A DNA stretch of 64,000 bases. It comes from Mycobacterium aquaticum. Its GTDB lineage: Bacteria > Actinomycetota > Actinomycetes > Mycobacteriales > Mycobacteriaceae. A program made the position numbers and the translations under genes. How positions within the stretch are numbered: the stretch's first letter is position 1; each line of letters opens with the position of its first letter. Shown here piece after piece: positions 25,650 to 34,851 of the stretch. Under the pieces are notes generated by a model that was not told the origin of the DNA, made no database searches, and worked only from the letters and a program-made list of their open reading frames with translations. The stretch covers positions 41,934 through 105,933 of the forward strand of contig NZ_MVHF01000025.1 in assembly GCF_002086485.1 (NCBI RefSeq), written 5' to 3'.

Positions 25650-27259
25650 CCGTAACGCTGACCTTCCAGTGCTCGGGCCCGACGGCCCTGGTTCCGCTGG
25701 CCCGAACCATAGCGGACCGACGCCGTTGCCGCCCCAACCGGCTGGTCGGCGCGGGTGCGATCGGACCGGCGTACCGTTCGATCGCCCGGTTGCGGCTTGC
25801 GCCGGTTGGCCACCGCCTTGCGGTCGGGGCGCCGGTCCATTCTGCGGTCCGGTTTGCGCTCGGGCCTGCGCTCCGGTTTGCGCGCCGGTTTGGCCTTGGC
25901 GGGCAACGCGGCCTTTCGGGTGCGCAACCGGTCACGAGCCGATTCCAGCCGGGTCGGGACATACGGCTCCGGCATGGGTAGGCGCAGCAGCCGGTTCACC
26001 CGGTCGTCGCGGCCTGCGCGCAGCGCCGCGACCGCCTCGGGTTCGTGCCGGGCCGCGTTGGTGATCAGGCCCATCATCAAAAGCGTTGTGGCCTGGGCTG
26101 ATCCACCCGCCGAAATCAGTGGCAACTGTAGGCCGGTGATCGGCAGCAGACCCACCACGTAGCCGACGTTGATGAACATCTGGCCGACCAGCCACAGGGT
26201 GGTCGTCGCCGTCAGCAACCGCAGGAACGGGTCGGCCGAGCGACGCGCGATCCGCATCCCGGTGTAGGCGAACAGCCCGAACAGGGCGAGCAGGCCGACC
26301 GCACCGACCAGGCCGAGTTCCTCCCCGATGATCGCGAAGATGAAGTCGTTGTGGGCGTTGGGCAGATAGTTCCACTTGGCGGTGCCCTGCCCGAGCCCGT
26401 CGCCGAACACGCCGCCGTTGGCCAGGGCGAACCGTGCCTGCCGCGACTGGTAGCCCGAACCCTGGCCGTCCGCTGTCGGGTTCAACCAGGACTGCACGCG
26501 GTCGGACCGGTAGCCGGCGGACACCGCGAGGACCGCGGCCGCTGCGACCGCCGCCATCAGCGACGTCACGAACACCCGCAGCGGCAGGCCCGCGTACCAG
26601 AGCAGGCCGAGCAGGATGATGCCCATCGACACCGTCTGACCGAGGTCGGGCTGGGCCACGATGAGTGCCAGCGCGACGACGGCGCCCGGAACCAGCGGGA
26701 TCAGCATTTCCCGCAGCGAGGCGTGTTCCAGGCGGCGCGCCGCAAGCAGGTGTGCACCCCAGATCGCGAAGGCGATCTTGGCCAGTTCGGAGGGCTGCAT
26801 GGAGAACCCGGCGACCACGAACCAACCGCGGGATCCGTTGGAGTACGTGCCGATTCCGGGGATCAACACCAGCACCAGCGCCACGATCGTCAAGGCGAAC
26901 ATCGGGAACGCGAAGCGGCGCATCGTCTTAATCGGCACCCGCAGCACGACATAGAACGCGATGAAGCCGACGACGGTCCACATCACCTGGCGGCCGAACA
27001 CCGCCCATGGCGAACCGTCCATGTCGTAGGAGTAGACGCCCGACGCCGAGAGCACCATGATCAGGCCGAGCGTCGTCAGCAACGCCGTGATCGCGATGAT
27101 GAGGTGGAACGACGTCATCGGACGGCCCAGCCACGCCCCGAACCGCGTGCGCGGCTCCTTCACCGTCGCAGCGGACTCGGAGCTGCCCGCGGCCGGATCG
27201 GCGGCGGGCGTGGCGGCGCTCTCCTTGCCCCGGCGGAACCGGTTGAGGATGTTGCCCAC
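25646..27259 (-). CDS. ftsW: Septal peptidoglycan glycosyltransferase FtsW (SEDS family)
   Basis: A polytopic SEDS protein that polymerises lipid II at the septum with its transpeptidase partner FtsI. The 537-residue protein has ~10 transmembrane helices starting at SFHLIIAITALLTTLGLIMV. SEDS motifs include QPDLGQT, GEELGLVGA and GLQLPLISAGGSA. The ends are unusual: an N-terminal Ala/Ser-rich stretch and a ~95-residue C-terminal cytoplasmic tail dominated by Arg, Lys and Pro with repeats like RKPERRPERKPDRR. Mycobacterial FtsW tails contact FtsZ or FtsI, and the tail here looks like such an interaction region. It follows murD by 5 bp and overlaps murG by 4. Confidence 0.96.
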   Translation of the reverse strand: MGNILNRFRRGKESAATPAADPAAGSSESAATVKEPRTRFGAWLGRPMTSFHLIIAITALLTTLGLIMVLSASGVYSYDMDGSPWAVFGRQVMWTVVGFIAFYVVLRVPIKTMRRFAFPMFALTIVALVLVLIPGIGTYSNGSRGWFVVAGFSMQPSELAKIAFAIWGAHLLAARRLEHASLREMLIPLVPGAVVALALIVAQPDLGQTVSMGIILLGLLWYAGLPLRVFVTSLMAAVAAAAVLAVSAGYRSDRVQSWLNPTADGQGSGYQSRQARFALANGGVFGDGLGQGTAKWNYLPNAHNDFIFAIIGEELGLVGAVGLLALFGLFAYTGMRIARRSADPFLRLLTATTTLWLVGQMFINVGYVVGLLPITGLQLPLISAGGSAQATTLLMMGLITNAARHEPEAVAALRAGRDDRVNRLLRLPMPEPYVPTRLESARDRLRTRKAALPAKAKPARKPERRPERKPDRRMDRRPDRKAVANRRKPQPGDRTVRRSDRTRADQPVGAATASVRYGSGQRNQGRRARALEGQRYG

Positions 27260-27264
27260 GGCAG

Positions 27265-28749
27265 CTACCCGGTGACAGCGCGCACGGCCGCAGCGAACAC
27301 GTCGCCGCGCTGGCCGTAGCCGCTGAACTGATCGAAGGACGCTCCGGCCGGGGCCAGCAACACCGTGTCACCGGGCTTCGCCAGCTGGCGGGCGGCGTCG
27401 ACGGCGGCGGCCATGACAGCTTCCGAGACCGGCCGCTCCGCCACTTCAATCACACGAGTCACATGATTACCAATAGACCCACTAGTCTCAAGCACCCCAG
27501 AATCCTCCCCCGCCACAAGCTCGACGACGGGGACATCCGGTGCGTGTCGCGATAACGCCTCGGCAACCGTTCGGCGGTCGCGCCCGAGCACAATCGCACC
27601 GGCGAGCCGGCTCGCGACGTGTCGTACCAGCTCATCGACCGAAGCGCCCTTCAGCAGACCACCGGCGATCCACACCACCCGCGGGTAGGCCGTGATCGAT
27701 GCCTGCGCGGCGTGCGGATTGGTGGCCTTCGAATCGTCGACGTAACGCACCCCGTCGACGGTCCCGACCACCTCGGCCCGGTGCCGGCCGACCCGAAACG
27801 AGGCGAGTGCGGCCGCGATGGCCTCGGGCGGCACGTCGACAGCCCGCGCCAGCGCCGCCGCAGCGAGCGCGTCGAGCACACCGACCGGGCCGGCGACCCC
27901 GATGGTCGCCGCGTCAGCCAACTCGACGTCGTCGCCGAAGGCCCGGTCGACGAGCTTGCCGGCGCGCACCCCGAGCTCCCCCGGCGCGGGCTCGGCGAGC
28001 CGGAAACCGACCCGCACGGGCGCCGCGGCGGAATCGAGTAGCCCGGCGGCAACCGGGTCGTCGAACCCCACGACGGCCACCCCGCCGTCGAGCACGCGGG
28101 ACTTGTCGCGCGCGTAGGCGTCCATCGACCCGTGCCAGTCGAGATGGTCCTCTGCGACGTTGAGCACCACACCGGCCTCGGGCCGCAGCGAAGGCGCCCA
28201 GTGCAGCTGGAAACTCGACAGCTCGACAGCCAGCAGCTCGGCGGGCTGATCGAGCACGGCGAGCACCGGGTCACCGATGTTGCCGCACAACACACTGCGG
28301 CGACCGGCCGCCACCAGCATCTCGTGCAGCATCGACGTGGTCGTGGTCTTGCCGTTGGTCCCGGTGACCACCAGCCAGCGTCGCGGCGGGCCGAAGCATC
28401 CCGCCGCATCCAGCCGCCAGGCCAGCTCGACGTCACCCCAGATGGGCACGCCCGCAGCGGCCGCGGCCGCCAGCACCGGCGCGCTCGGGGGGAATCCCGG
28501 ACTCGTCACCACCAGCGCGTAGTCAGCGATCGCGGCGACCGCCCCGGCCGGATCCACCACGGCGACACCCTCGTCCGCGTACGACCGCAAAGCCTCGACA
28601 TTGTCGTCACACAGCGTGGCGGCGACCCCCAGCGGTGCCAGTACCGCCAGCACGGCCCGGCCCGTGATGCCCGCGCCCGTGACCAGCACCGGCGCCCCCG
28701 CGGTCAACGGCGCGGGAAGTTCTCTGTCCTCGTGTGCGGGCCCGGCCAC
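27265..28749 (-). CDS. murD: UDP-N-acetylmuramoylalanine--D-glutamate ligase MurD
   Basis: Adds D-Glu to UDP-MurNAc-L-Ala; 494 residues. The N-terminal nucleotide-sugar domain starts VLVTGAGITGRAVLAVLAPL, the ATP loop is VVTGTNGKTTTTSM, and YVDDSKATNPHAAQASI and LLAPAGASFDQFSGY mark the C-terminal domain. The GTG at 28749 follows the mraY TGA by one base. Residues around 415-440 (DSGVLETSGSIGNHVTRVIE) are encoded by strikingly A/T-ending codons unlike the rest of the gene (about 27445-27510), in a loop that is variable in this family. The frame is intact there. Confidence 0.96.
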   Translation of the reverse strand: MAGPAHEDRELPAPLTAGAPVLVTGAGITGRAVLAVLAPLGVAATLCDDNVEALRSYADEGVAVVDPAGAVAAIADYALVVTSPGFPPSAPVLAAAAAAGVPIWGDVELAWRLDAAGCFGPPRRWLVVTGTNGKTTTTSMLHEMLVAAGRRSVLCGNIGDPVLAVLDQPAELLAVELSSFQLHWAPSLRPEAGVVLNVAEDHLDWHGSMDAYARDKSRVLDGGVAVVGFDDPVAAGLLDSAAAPVRVGFRLAEPAPGELGVRAGKLVDRAFGDDVELADAATIGVAGPVGVLDALAAAALARAVDVPPEAIAAALASFRVGRHRAEVVGTVDGVRYVDDSKATNPHAAQASITAYPRVVWIAGGLLKGASVDELVRHVASRLAGAIVLGRDRRTVAEALSRHAPDVPVVELVAGEDSGVLETSGSIGNHVTRVIEVAERPVSEAVMAAAVDAARQLAKPGDTVLLAPAGASFDQFSGYGQRGDVFAAAVRAVTG

Positions 28750-28750
28750 A

Positions 28751-29830
28751 TCAGGCCCCGACAGCGGTCAGCCATTCGCTGTAGAACAGCGCGACGCCGA
28801 GTCCACACGCGATCGCCGTCAGCAGCCAGAACCGGATGATCACGGTCGTCTCGGCCCATCCGACCAGCTCGAAGTGATGATGGAACGGCGCCATCCGGAA
28901 CACCCTGCGGCCCGTCGTGCGGAACGCGAGAATCTGCACCACAACCGAGGTGACCTCGGCGACGAACAACGCACCCAGGACCACTGCGAGGATCTCGGTA
29001 CGGCTCATCACCGACAGGCCGGCGATGATGCCACCCAGGGCCAGCGATCCGGTGTCCCCCATGAAGATCTTGGCGGGTGCGGCGTTCCACCACAGAAAGC
29101 CGATACAGGCACCGGCCGAGGCCGCCGCGATCAGCGCCAGGTCCAGCGGGTCACGCACGTTGTAGCAGCCCAGCCCGGGTGCGGTGGCACAGGCATTGCG
29201 GAACTGCCAGAACGTGATCAGCACGTAGGCCGCGCAGACCATCGCCATCGCACCGGCGGCCAGACCGTCCAGTCCGTCGGTGAAGTTCACCGCATTCGAC
29301 CAGGCACTGACAATCACCACGCAGAACAGCACGAACACCCACGACGCGAGCGTGACCGTGGCGATCTCGCGCACATAGGACAGCTCGGGGCTGGCCGGTG
29401 TCAGCCCGTCGCTGTTGCGGAACTGCAGGGCCAGCACGCCGAACAGCACCGCGGCGAGCAGTTGACCGACCGTCTTGGCGGTCTTGTTCAGCCCCAGGTT
29501 GCGCGACCGCCGCAACTTGATCAGATCGTCGAGGAAACCGACACCGCCGAGCATGGTCGCCAGACCGAGCACGATCATGCCCGACGCCGACGGACCGTCG
29601 CCGCCCATGGCCATGCCGACCAGGTGGGTGCCCAAGTAACCGGCCCAGATGCCCGCGACGATAGCCACACCGCCCATCGACGGGGTGCCCCGCTTCTTGG
29701 CGTGGCTGGCCGGGCCGTCTTCGCGGATCTCGTGGCCGAGACCCCGCTTGGTGAACAACCGGATCAACGCCGGGGTCAGCAGAATAGAGACCGTCAACGC
29801 GATGCCGACGGCGATGAGGATCAGCTTCAT
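28751..29830 (-). CDS. mraY: Phospho-N-acetylmuramoyl-pentapeptide transferase MraY
   Basis: A polytopic membrane enzyme that moves phospho-MurNAc-pentapeptide from UDP to decaprenyl phosphate, making lipid I. The 359-residue protein has ten predicted helices. Conserved motifs are GPASHAKKRGTPSMGG (first cytoplasmic loop), FLDDLIKLRR (aspartate pair), NAVNFTDGLDGLAAG (Mg-binding), and FMGDTGSLALGG. FHHHFELVGW lies near the C-terminus. It is the target of tunicamycin and nucleoside antibiotics in other species. The ATG overlaps the murF TGA (29827-29830); murD follows one base after the stop. Confidence 0.97.
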   Translation of the reverse strand: MKLILIAVGIALTVSILLTPALIRLFTKRGLGHEIREDGPASHAKKRGTPSMGGVAIVAGIWAGYLGTHLVGMAMGGDGPSASGMIVLGLATMLGGVGFLDDLIKLRRSRNLGLNKTAKTVGQLLAAVLFGVLALQFRNSDGLTPASPELSYVREIATVTLASWVFVLFCVVIVSAWSNAVNFTDGLDGLAAGAMAMVCAAYVLITFWQFRNACATAPGLGCYNVRDPLDLALIAAASAGACIGFLWWNAAPAKIFMGDTGSLALGGIIAGLSVMSRTEILAVVLGALFVAEVTSVVVQILAFRTTGRRVFRMAPFHHHFELVGWAETTVIIRFWLLTAIACGLGVALFYSEWLTAVGA

Positions 29831-31347
29831 CGGCCGGCTCCGGCGGCACCGGCATCGAAAGCGATGGCGTCGGCCAGCGCACCGAGCCCCGCCGAATTGG
29901 ACGCCTTCACCAGCACGACGTCACCCGGCTGCAGCTCGGCGCGCAAAAGCTCCAGTGCGGCATCCGCGTCGGCGACCATCGTGGACTCCGAACCCCACGA
30001 ACCCTCCATTACCGCCCCGTGGTGCATGGCGCCCAACGACCTCCCGGTTCCGACGACGATGAGTCGAGAAACATCTAAGCGCACCGCCAGTCGACCGATG
30101 CGATCGTGCTCGGCTATCGCATCCTCGCCCAACTCGGCCATCTCACCGAGCACCGCCCAGCTGCGCCGCCCGGTGCCGCGTTCGCTGGTCCTGTCACTGG
30201 CCATCCAGGCCAATGCCTTCAGCCCGGCGCGCATCGAATCCGGGTTGGCGTTGTAGGCGTCGTTGATGACCGTGACGCCGTCGGCCCGGGTGCTCACCTG
30301 CATGCGGTGCCGCGACACCGGCCCGGCACCCGCCAGCGCTTCGGCGACCTGCTCCAGCGTCGCGCCGCACTCCAGGGCCACCGCAGCCGCGCTCAGCGCA
30401 TTGGAGACCTGATGGTCTCCGTGCACCGCCAGGGCGATCTCGACCTGCCCGTCGGCGGTGTGCAAGGTGAACCGCGGGCGGGCCAACTCGTCGAGCGTGA
30501 CGGGACCGGCCCACACGTCCACCGTCGTCCCCGGCTCGCGCGACACTCGCACCACCCGTGCGTCGGTCAGCGCGGCCATCGCCGCCACCGCGGTGTCGTC
30601 GGCATTGAGCACCACCACGCCGGAACTCGGAACTGATTGCGGCAGTTCACCTTTCGTCTGGGCGATGACTTCACGTGAGCCGAACTCGCCCAGATGTGCG
30701 GTACCGACGTTGAGCACGACGGCGATCGACGGCCTGGCGATCGCGGCCAGCGCCGCGATGTTGCCGGGGTGCCGCGCCGACATCTCCAGGATCAGGAAGT
30801 CGGTGTCCCTGGTGGCGCGCAGCACCGTCCACGGATGGCCGAGCTCATTGTTGAAGGACCCCGGCGGGGCGACCACCTCACCCAGCGGGGCGAGCACCGC
30901 CGCCAGCAGATCCTTAGTCGAGGTCTTACCGGACGACCCGGTGACCCCGATGATCTTGAGCCCACCTTCGGCCAGTTCGGCGGCCACCGCGGCGGCCAGC
31001 CGAGCCAGCGCCGCCAGCACCGCCGCCCCCGAACCGTCGGTGTCATGTTCGAGCGCGCCCGACGCCGCGTCGGCTGCCCCGGGTTCGGGCCGCACGACGA
31101 TCGCGGGCACCCCGACCGGTCGTGCGGCGAGCACCGCGACGGCACCCGCCGCCACGGCGGTCGCGGCGAAGTCGTGGCCGTCCGATCGGGCCCCGGGCAG
31201 CGCCAGGAACAGGCCACCCGGGCCGACGGCTCGCGAATCGAACTCGACGGTGCCGGTGACCCGCGTCTGCGCGGCCTGCTCGGCGGTGATGTCGGCCAGT
31301 TCGCCGCCCACGATCTCGGCGATCCTGGCGACGGTCATCTCGATCAT
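29827..31347 (-). CDS. murF: UDP-MurNAc-tripeptide--D-alanyl-D-alanine ligase MurF
   Basis: Adds the D-Ala-D-Ala dipeptide to complete the stem pentapeptide; 506 residues. The N-terminal domain begins MIEMTVARIAEIVGGEL. The ATP loop is IGVTGSSGKTSTKDLLAAVL, NNELGHPWTVL follows, and VINDAYNANPDSMRAGLKAL is the MurF-specific C-terminal motif. It sits between murE and mraY with ATGA overlaps on both sides. Several Ala/Gly-rich stretches in the first 130 residues are typical of actinobacterial versions. No missing key residue is seen. Confidence 0.97.
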   Translation of the reverse strand: MIEMTVARIAEIVGGELADITAEQAAQTRVTGTVEFDSRAVGPGGLFLALPGARSDGHDFAATAVAAGAVAVLAARPVGVPAIVVRPEPGAADAASGALEHDTDGSGAAVLAALARLAAAVAAELAEGGLKIIGVTGSSGKTSTKDLLAAVLAPLGEVVAPPGSFNNELGHPWTVLRATRDTDFLILEMSARHPGNIAALAAIARPSIAVVLNVGTAHLGEFGSREVIAQTKGELPQSVPSSGVVVLNADDTAVAAMAALTDARVVRVSREPGTTVDVWAGPVTLDELARPRFTLHTADGQVEIALAVHGDHQVSNALSAAAVALECGATLEQVAEALAGAGPVSRHRMQVSTRADGVTVINDAYNANPDSMRAGLKALAWMASDRTSERGTGRRSWAVLGEMAELGEDAIAEHDRIGRLAVRLDVSRLIVVGTGRSLGAMHHGAVMEGSWGSESTMVADADAALELLRAELQPGDVVLVKASNSAGLGALADAIAFDAGAAGAGR

Positions 31348-32906
31348 GCGCCCGACTCTCCTGGCTCCCCGACCCGCTGTGCCTCTGCCTGCAACTTCTC
31401 CAGTGCCGCCGCGAGCTCGTCGCGATCGTCGAACGGCCTGGTCTGGCCACCGCTGGTCTGCCCGGACTCATGGCCCTTGCCCGCGATCAACACGATGTCG
31501 CCCGGCCGCGCCCAGGCCACCGCATGCTCGATGGCCGCCCGGCGGTCGCCCACCTCGACCACTTCGGCGGCTCCGGCGGTCGCGCCGGCCAAGATCGCGG
31601 CCCGAATCGTCGCAGGATCCTCATCGCGCGGATTGTCGTCGGTGACCACCACCAGATCGGCCAGGTCCGCGGCCACCCGGCCCATCGGCTCGCGCTTGCC
31701 CGCGTCCCGGTTGCCGCCCGCCCCGAACACCACGGCCAGCCGGGCACGGCTGTCGGCGCTCTGCCGAAGCGTCTGCAGCACCGCCTCCAGCGCACCCGGC
31801 TTGTGGGCGTAATCCACCAGCGCCAGAAACGGCTGGCCCCGGTCGATGGCCTGCAGGCGGCCCGGAACAGCCGCATTGCGCAGCCCCGGGGCCGCCTGCT
31901 CGGGCGAAACCCCCACCGCATCCAGCAGCGCCAGAGCCAGCGCGGCGTTGGCCACGTTGTACCGGCCGGGCAGCCCGATGCCGAGTTGGTGATGCACGCC
32001 GGCCGGGTCGGTCACGCTGAATTCCTGGGCGCCTGCCCCTGCCGCGGCGACCGCCTGGACAGCCCAATTCGCAGGGCGACCGGTCGCGCTGACGGTCACC
32101 GGGTCCTCGGCGCGCTCCGCCATGGCCTGACCGGCCTCGTCGTCGACGCAGATCACGGCCGCGGCCGCGTGGTTGGGCGATGCGGGATCGAACAACCGGG
32201 CCTTTGCCTCGAAGTAGTCCTGCATCGTCGGGTGGAAATCCAGATGATCGCGCGAGAGGTTGGTGAACCCTCCGACCGCGAACCGCAGCCCGTCCACCCG
32301 TCCGAGCACCAATGCGTGGCTGGACACCTCCATCACCACGGTGTCGACCCCGCGCTCGACCATGACGGCCAGCAGCGCCTGCAGGTCGGGCGCCTCGGGG
32401 GTGGTCAGCGCGCTGGGCAGGTCGTTGCCGTCGATCCGGACCCCGACGGTGCCGATCAGGCCCGCCACCCGGCCCGCGGCCCGCAGCCCCGCCTCCACCA
32501 GATAGGTGGTGGTCGTCTTGCCCGAGGTTCCGGTGACACCGATGACCCGCAGCCGGTCTGCCGGGTGGCCGTACACGGCGGCCGCCAGCTCGCCGAGCAC
32601 CGATCTCGGGTCCGGATGGATCAGCACCGGCACGCCGGGCAGGTCCGGAAGTTCGGCGACGCCGTTCGCGTCGGTCAGCACGGTCACCGCGCCGCGCGCC
32701 GCCGCATCGGCCGCGTAGCGTGCGCCGTGAGCGGCAGAACCCGGCAGCGCGGCGAACAGATCGCCGGGCCGCGCGTCCTGACCGCGCAGCGTCACACCGG
32801 TCACCCGGAGCTCGGGTAATCCGGAAGCACCTGAGGGAACAGCCTGGATCTGTTCGGCGAGCGACACGAGAAGTTCGCCGGCGGAATGACTGGGACGCGG
32901 CTTCAT
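31344..32906 (-). CDS. murE: UDP-MurNAc-L-Ala-D-Glu--meso-diaminopimelate ligase MurE
   Basis: Adds the third stem residue; 520 residues. The ATP loop is RVIGVTGTSGKTTTTYLVEA, and HLDFHPTMQDYFEAKARLF is a family motif. DNPRDEDP in the C-terminal domain contains the DNPR signature of meso-diaminopimelate-adding enzymes, as expected for a mycobacterium, rather than the lysine-adding variant. The start lies 43 bp after the ftsI stop, the widest gap in this part of the cluster. The stop overlaps the murF ATG. The last residues are charged and variable. Confidence 0.97.
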   Translation of the reverse strand: MKPRPSHSAGELLVSLAEQIQAVPSGASGLPELRVTGVTLRGQDARPGDLFAALPGSAAHGARYAADAAARGAVTVLTDANGVAELPDLPGVPVLIHPDPRSVLGELAAAVYGHPADRLRVIGVTGTSGKTTTTYLVEAGLRAAGRVAGLIGTVGVRIDGNDLPSALTTPEAPDLQALLAVMVERGVDTVVMEVSSHALVLGRVDGLRFAVGGFTNLSRDHLDFHPTMQDYFEAKARLFDPASPNHAAAAVICVDDEAGQAMAERAEDPVTVSATGRPANWAVQAVAAAGAGAQEFSVTDPAGVHHQLGIGLPGRYNVANAALALALLDAVGVSPEQAAPGLRNAAVPGRLQAIDRGQPFLALVDYAHKPGALEAVLQTLRQSADSRARLAVVFGAGGNRDAGKREPMGRVAADLADLVVVTDDNPRDEDPATIRAAILAGATAGAAEVVEVGDRRAAIEHAVAWARPGDIVLIAGKGHESGQTSGGQTRPFDDRDELAAALEKLQAEAQRVGEPGESGA

Positions 32907-32949
32907 GGCCCTGCCACAGTACCTACCGCCGATCCGGCGAGCTGCCCAG

Positions 32950-34851
32950 TCAGGTCGCCTGCAGCGTCAGCCGTGCACCGGGGTCCGCCGACAGCGGCAC
33001 ATTGTGGCGCTGCAGCAACCACGACGCGATGTTGTGGAACAGCGGCGCCGCCGACGAACCCGGCGAACCGTCGGCCGCGCGCTGCGGCGCATCCATCATG
33101 ATCCCCACCACGTAGCGCGGATCGTCCGCAGGCGCCATGCCCGCGAAGGTGATCCAGTAGACGTTGTCGAAGTAGCAGCCGCACGCCGGGTTGATCTGCT
33201 GGGCGGTGCCGGTCTTCCCCGCGATCTGGTAGCCCTCGACCGCCGCCTGCGGACCCGTGCCCTGCTGGTAACCCATCGGATCGCGCTGCACGATGGCACG
33301 GAACATGTTGCGCACCGTGCGTGCCGTATCGGGCGACACCACCCGCACACCGTCCGGGCGGGGCTCGTCCTTGACGCTGCCGTCCGGGCCGATGGTCGAC
33401 TTGATGATCCGCGGCGGGATCCGGACGCCGTCGTTGGCGATGGTCTGGTACATCGAGGTCATCTGCAGCAGCGTCATCGAAAGGCCTTGGCCGATGGGCA
33501 GGTTCGCGAACGAGCTGCCCGACCACTGGTCGATGGGCGGCACCAGCCCGGAGCTTTCACCGGGCAGACCGACGTTGGTGCGCTGCCCCAGCCCGAACTT
33601 GCGGACCATGTCGTAGAACCGGTCCGGCCCGATCCGCTGGGCCAGCATCAGCGTGCCGACGTTGGACGACTTACCGAACACCCCGGTCGTCGTATACGGC
33701 ATCACGCCGTGATTCCAGGCGTCGCGGACCGTGACCCCGCCCATGTTGATCGAACCCGGAACCTGCAGCACCTCATCGGGATTGGTCAGGCCCAGCTCGA
33801 TCGCCGTGGACGCCGTGATGATCTTGTTGACCGAACCGGGCTCGAACGGTGAGGACACCGGCAGGTTGCCCATCTGCCGCTCGCCCTGCCTGCCGATGTC
33901 CTGCGAGGGGTCGAACGTGTTGTCGTTCGACATCGCCAGTACCTCACCGGTTTTCGGGTCGAGTACCACCGCGGAGACGTTCTTCGCGCCGGAGGCGTCC
34001 TTGGCCATCTGCACTTGCTGCTGCACGTAGTACTGGATGTCGTCGTCGAGCGTCAGCTGCACCGTGGAACCGTTGACCGCGTCGTGGCGGTTGCGGTAGC
34101 TGCCCGGGATCACCACACCGTCGGAACCGCGGTCGTAGGTGAGCGAGCCGTCCGAACCGGAAAGTTCGGCGTCGAGCGAATCCTCCATACCGAGCAGTCC
34201 GTGACCGTCCCAGTCGATACCGCCGACGATGTTGGCGGCCAGCGCTCCACCGGGGTACTGGCGCAGATCCTGTCGTTCAGCGCCGACCTCGGGAAACTTG
34301 TCCATGATGGCGCTGGCGATCGCGGGATCGACCGCACGCGCCAGATACACGAACGAGTCGTCGCTCTTGAGCTTGCGCAGCACCGTCTTGGCGTCGGGCT
34401 TGTTGTTCAGCCGCGCCGCCACCTCATTGGCGATGTCGGAGAGCCTGCGATCGGGATCGGGCGCCTTCGGCGACTTGGCCTTGGCGTCGGCCAACTGCTT
34501 GCGGACCCGCACCGGCTGGAACGTCAGCGCCTTGGCCTCGATGGTGAACGCCAGCTTGTCGCCGTTGCGGTCGATGATGCTGCCGCGCAACGCCGGTTCG
34601 ACATCGGTGACCTTGAGCTGGCTGGCTGCCTCGGCCCGCAGACCCGCCGCGCGCGGAACCTGCAGGCTGAACAGCTGCGCCACCGCGATGGCCAGCACGG
34701 AGAAGATGACGATGTTGCCGGTCCGGTGGCGGAACATGAACGACGCACTGCCCGAACCACTTTGGGTGGCGACTCGAACTCGCCGGGCCTTCGCCGGACG
34801 CCCCTGGCCGGTCTGGTCCGCCTTCCTGGGCGGCTGCGGCCGCCCCCTCAT
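32950..34851 (-). CDS. ftsI: Septal transpeptidase FtsI / PbpB (class B penicillin-binding protein)
   Basis: Cross-links septal peptidoglycan; a bitopic protein of 633 residues. The short basic cytoplasmic N-terminus is followed by one transmembrane helix (IVIFSVLAIAVAQLFSLQV), a dimerisation/pedestal domain (RGSIIDRNGDKLA) and the transpeptidase domain. The active-site SxxK is S340-V-N-K343 in EPGSVNKI, SxN is SSN in GKSSNVGTL, and the KTG triad is GKTGTAQQ. SVNK rather than the more common STMK is as I remember it for the M. tuberculosis protein. It overlaps ftsL (ATGA) and would work with FtsW, FtsQ and FtsL in the divisome. Confidence 0.97.
   Translation of the reverse strand: MRGRPQPPRKADQTGQGRPAKARRVRVATQSGSGSASFMFRHRTGNIVIFSVLAIAVAQLFSLQVPRAAGLRAEAASQLKVTDVEPALRGSIIDRNGDKLAFTIEAKALTFQPVRVRKQLADAKAKSPKAPDPDRRLSDIANEVAARLNNKPDAKTVLRKLKSDDSFVYLARAVDPAIASAIMDKFPEVGAERQDLRQYPGGALAANIVGGIDWDGHGLLGMEDSLDAELSGSDGSLTYDRGSDGVVIPGSYRNRHDAVNGSTVQLTLDDDIQYYVQQQVQMAKDASGAKNVSAVVLDPKTGEVLAMSNDNTFDPSQDIGRQGERQMGNLPVSSPFEPGSVNKIITASTAIELGLTNPDEVLQVPGSINMGGVTVRDAWNHGVMPYTTTGVFGKSSNVGTLMLAQRIGPDRFYDMVRKFGLGQRTNVGLPGESSGLVPPIDQWSGSSFANLPIGQGLSMTLLQMTSMYQTIANDGVRIPPRIIKSTIGPDGSVKDEPRPDGVRVVSPDTARTVRNMFRAIVQRDPMGYQQGTGPQAAVEGYQIAGKTGTAQQINPACGCYFDNVYWITFAGMAPADDPRYVVGIMMDAPQRAADGSPGSSAAPLFHNIASWLLQRHNVPLSADPGARLTLQAT

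Noticed and set aside
28601..30256. 551-codon open frame antisense to murD, mraY and murF
   Set aside because: Low-complexity translation, no ribosome binding site, and the opposite strand encodes complete Mur enzymes.
33820..33840. FtsI active site SVNK as a mutated SxxK
   Set aside because: It still fits SxxK and matches the M. tuberculosis protein as I remember it; SxN and KTG are present.
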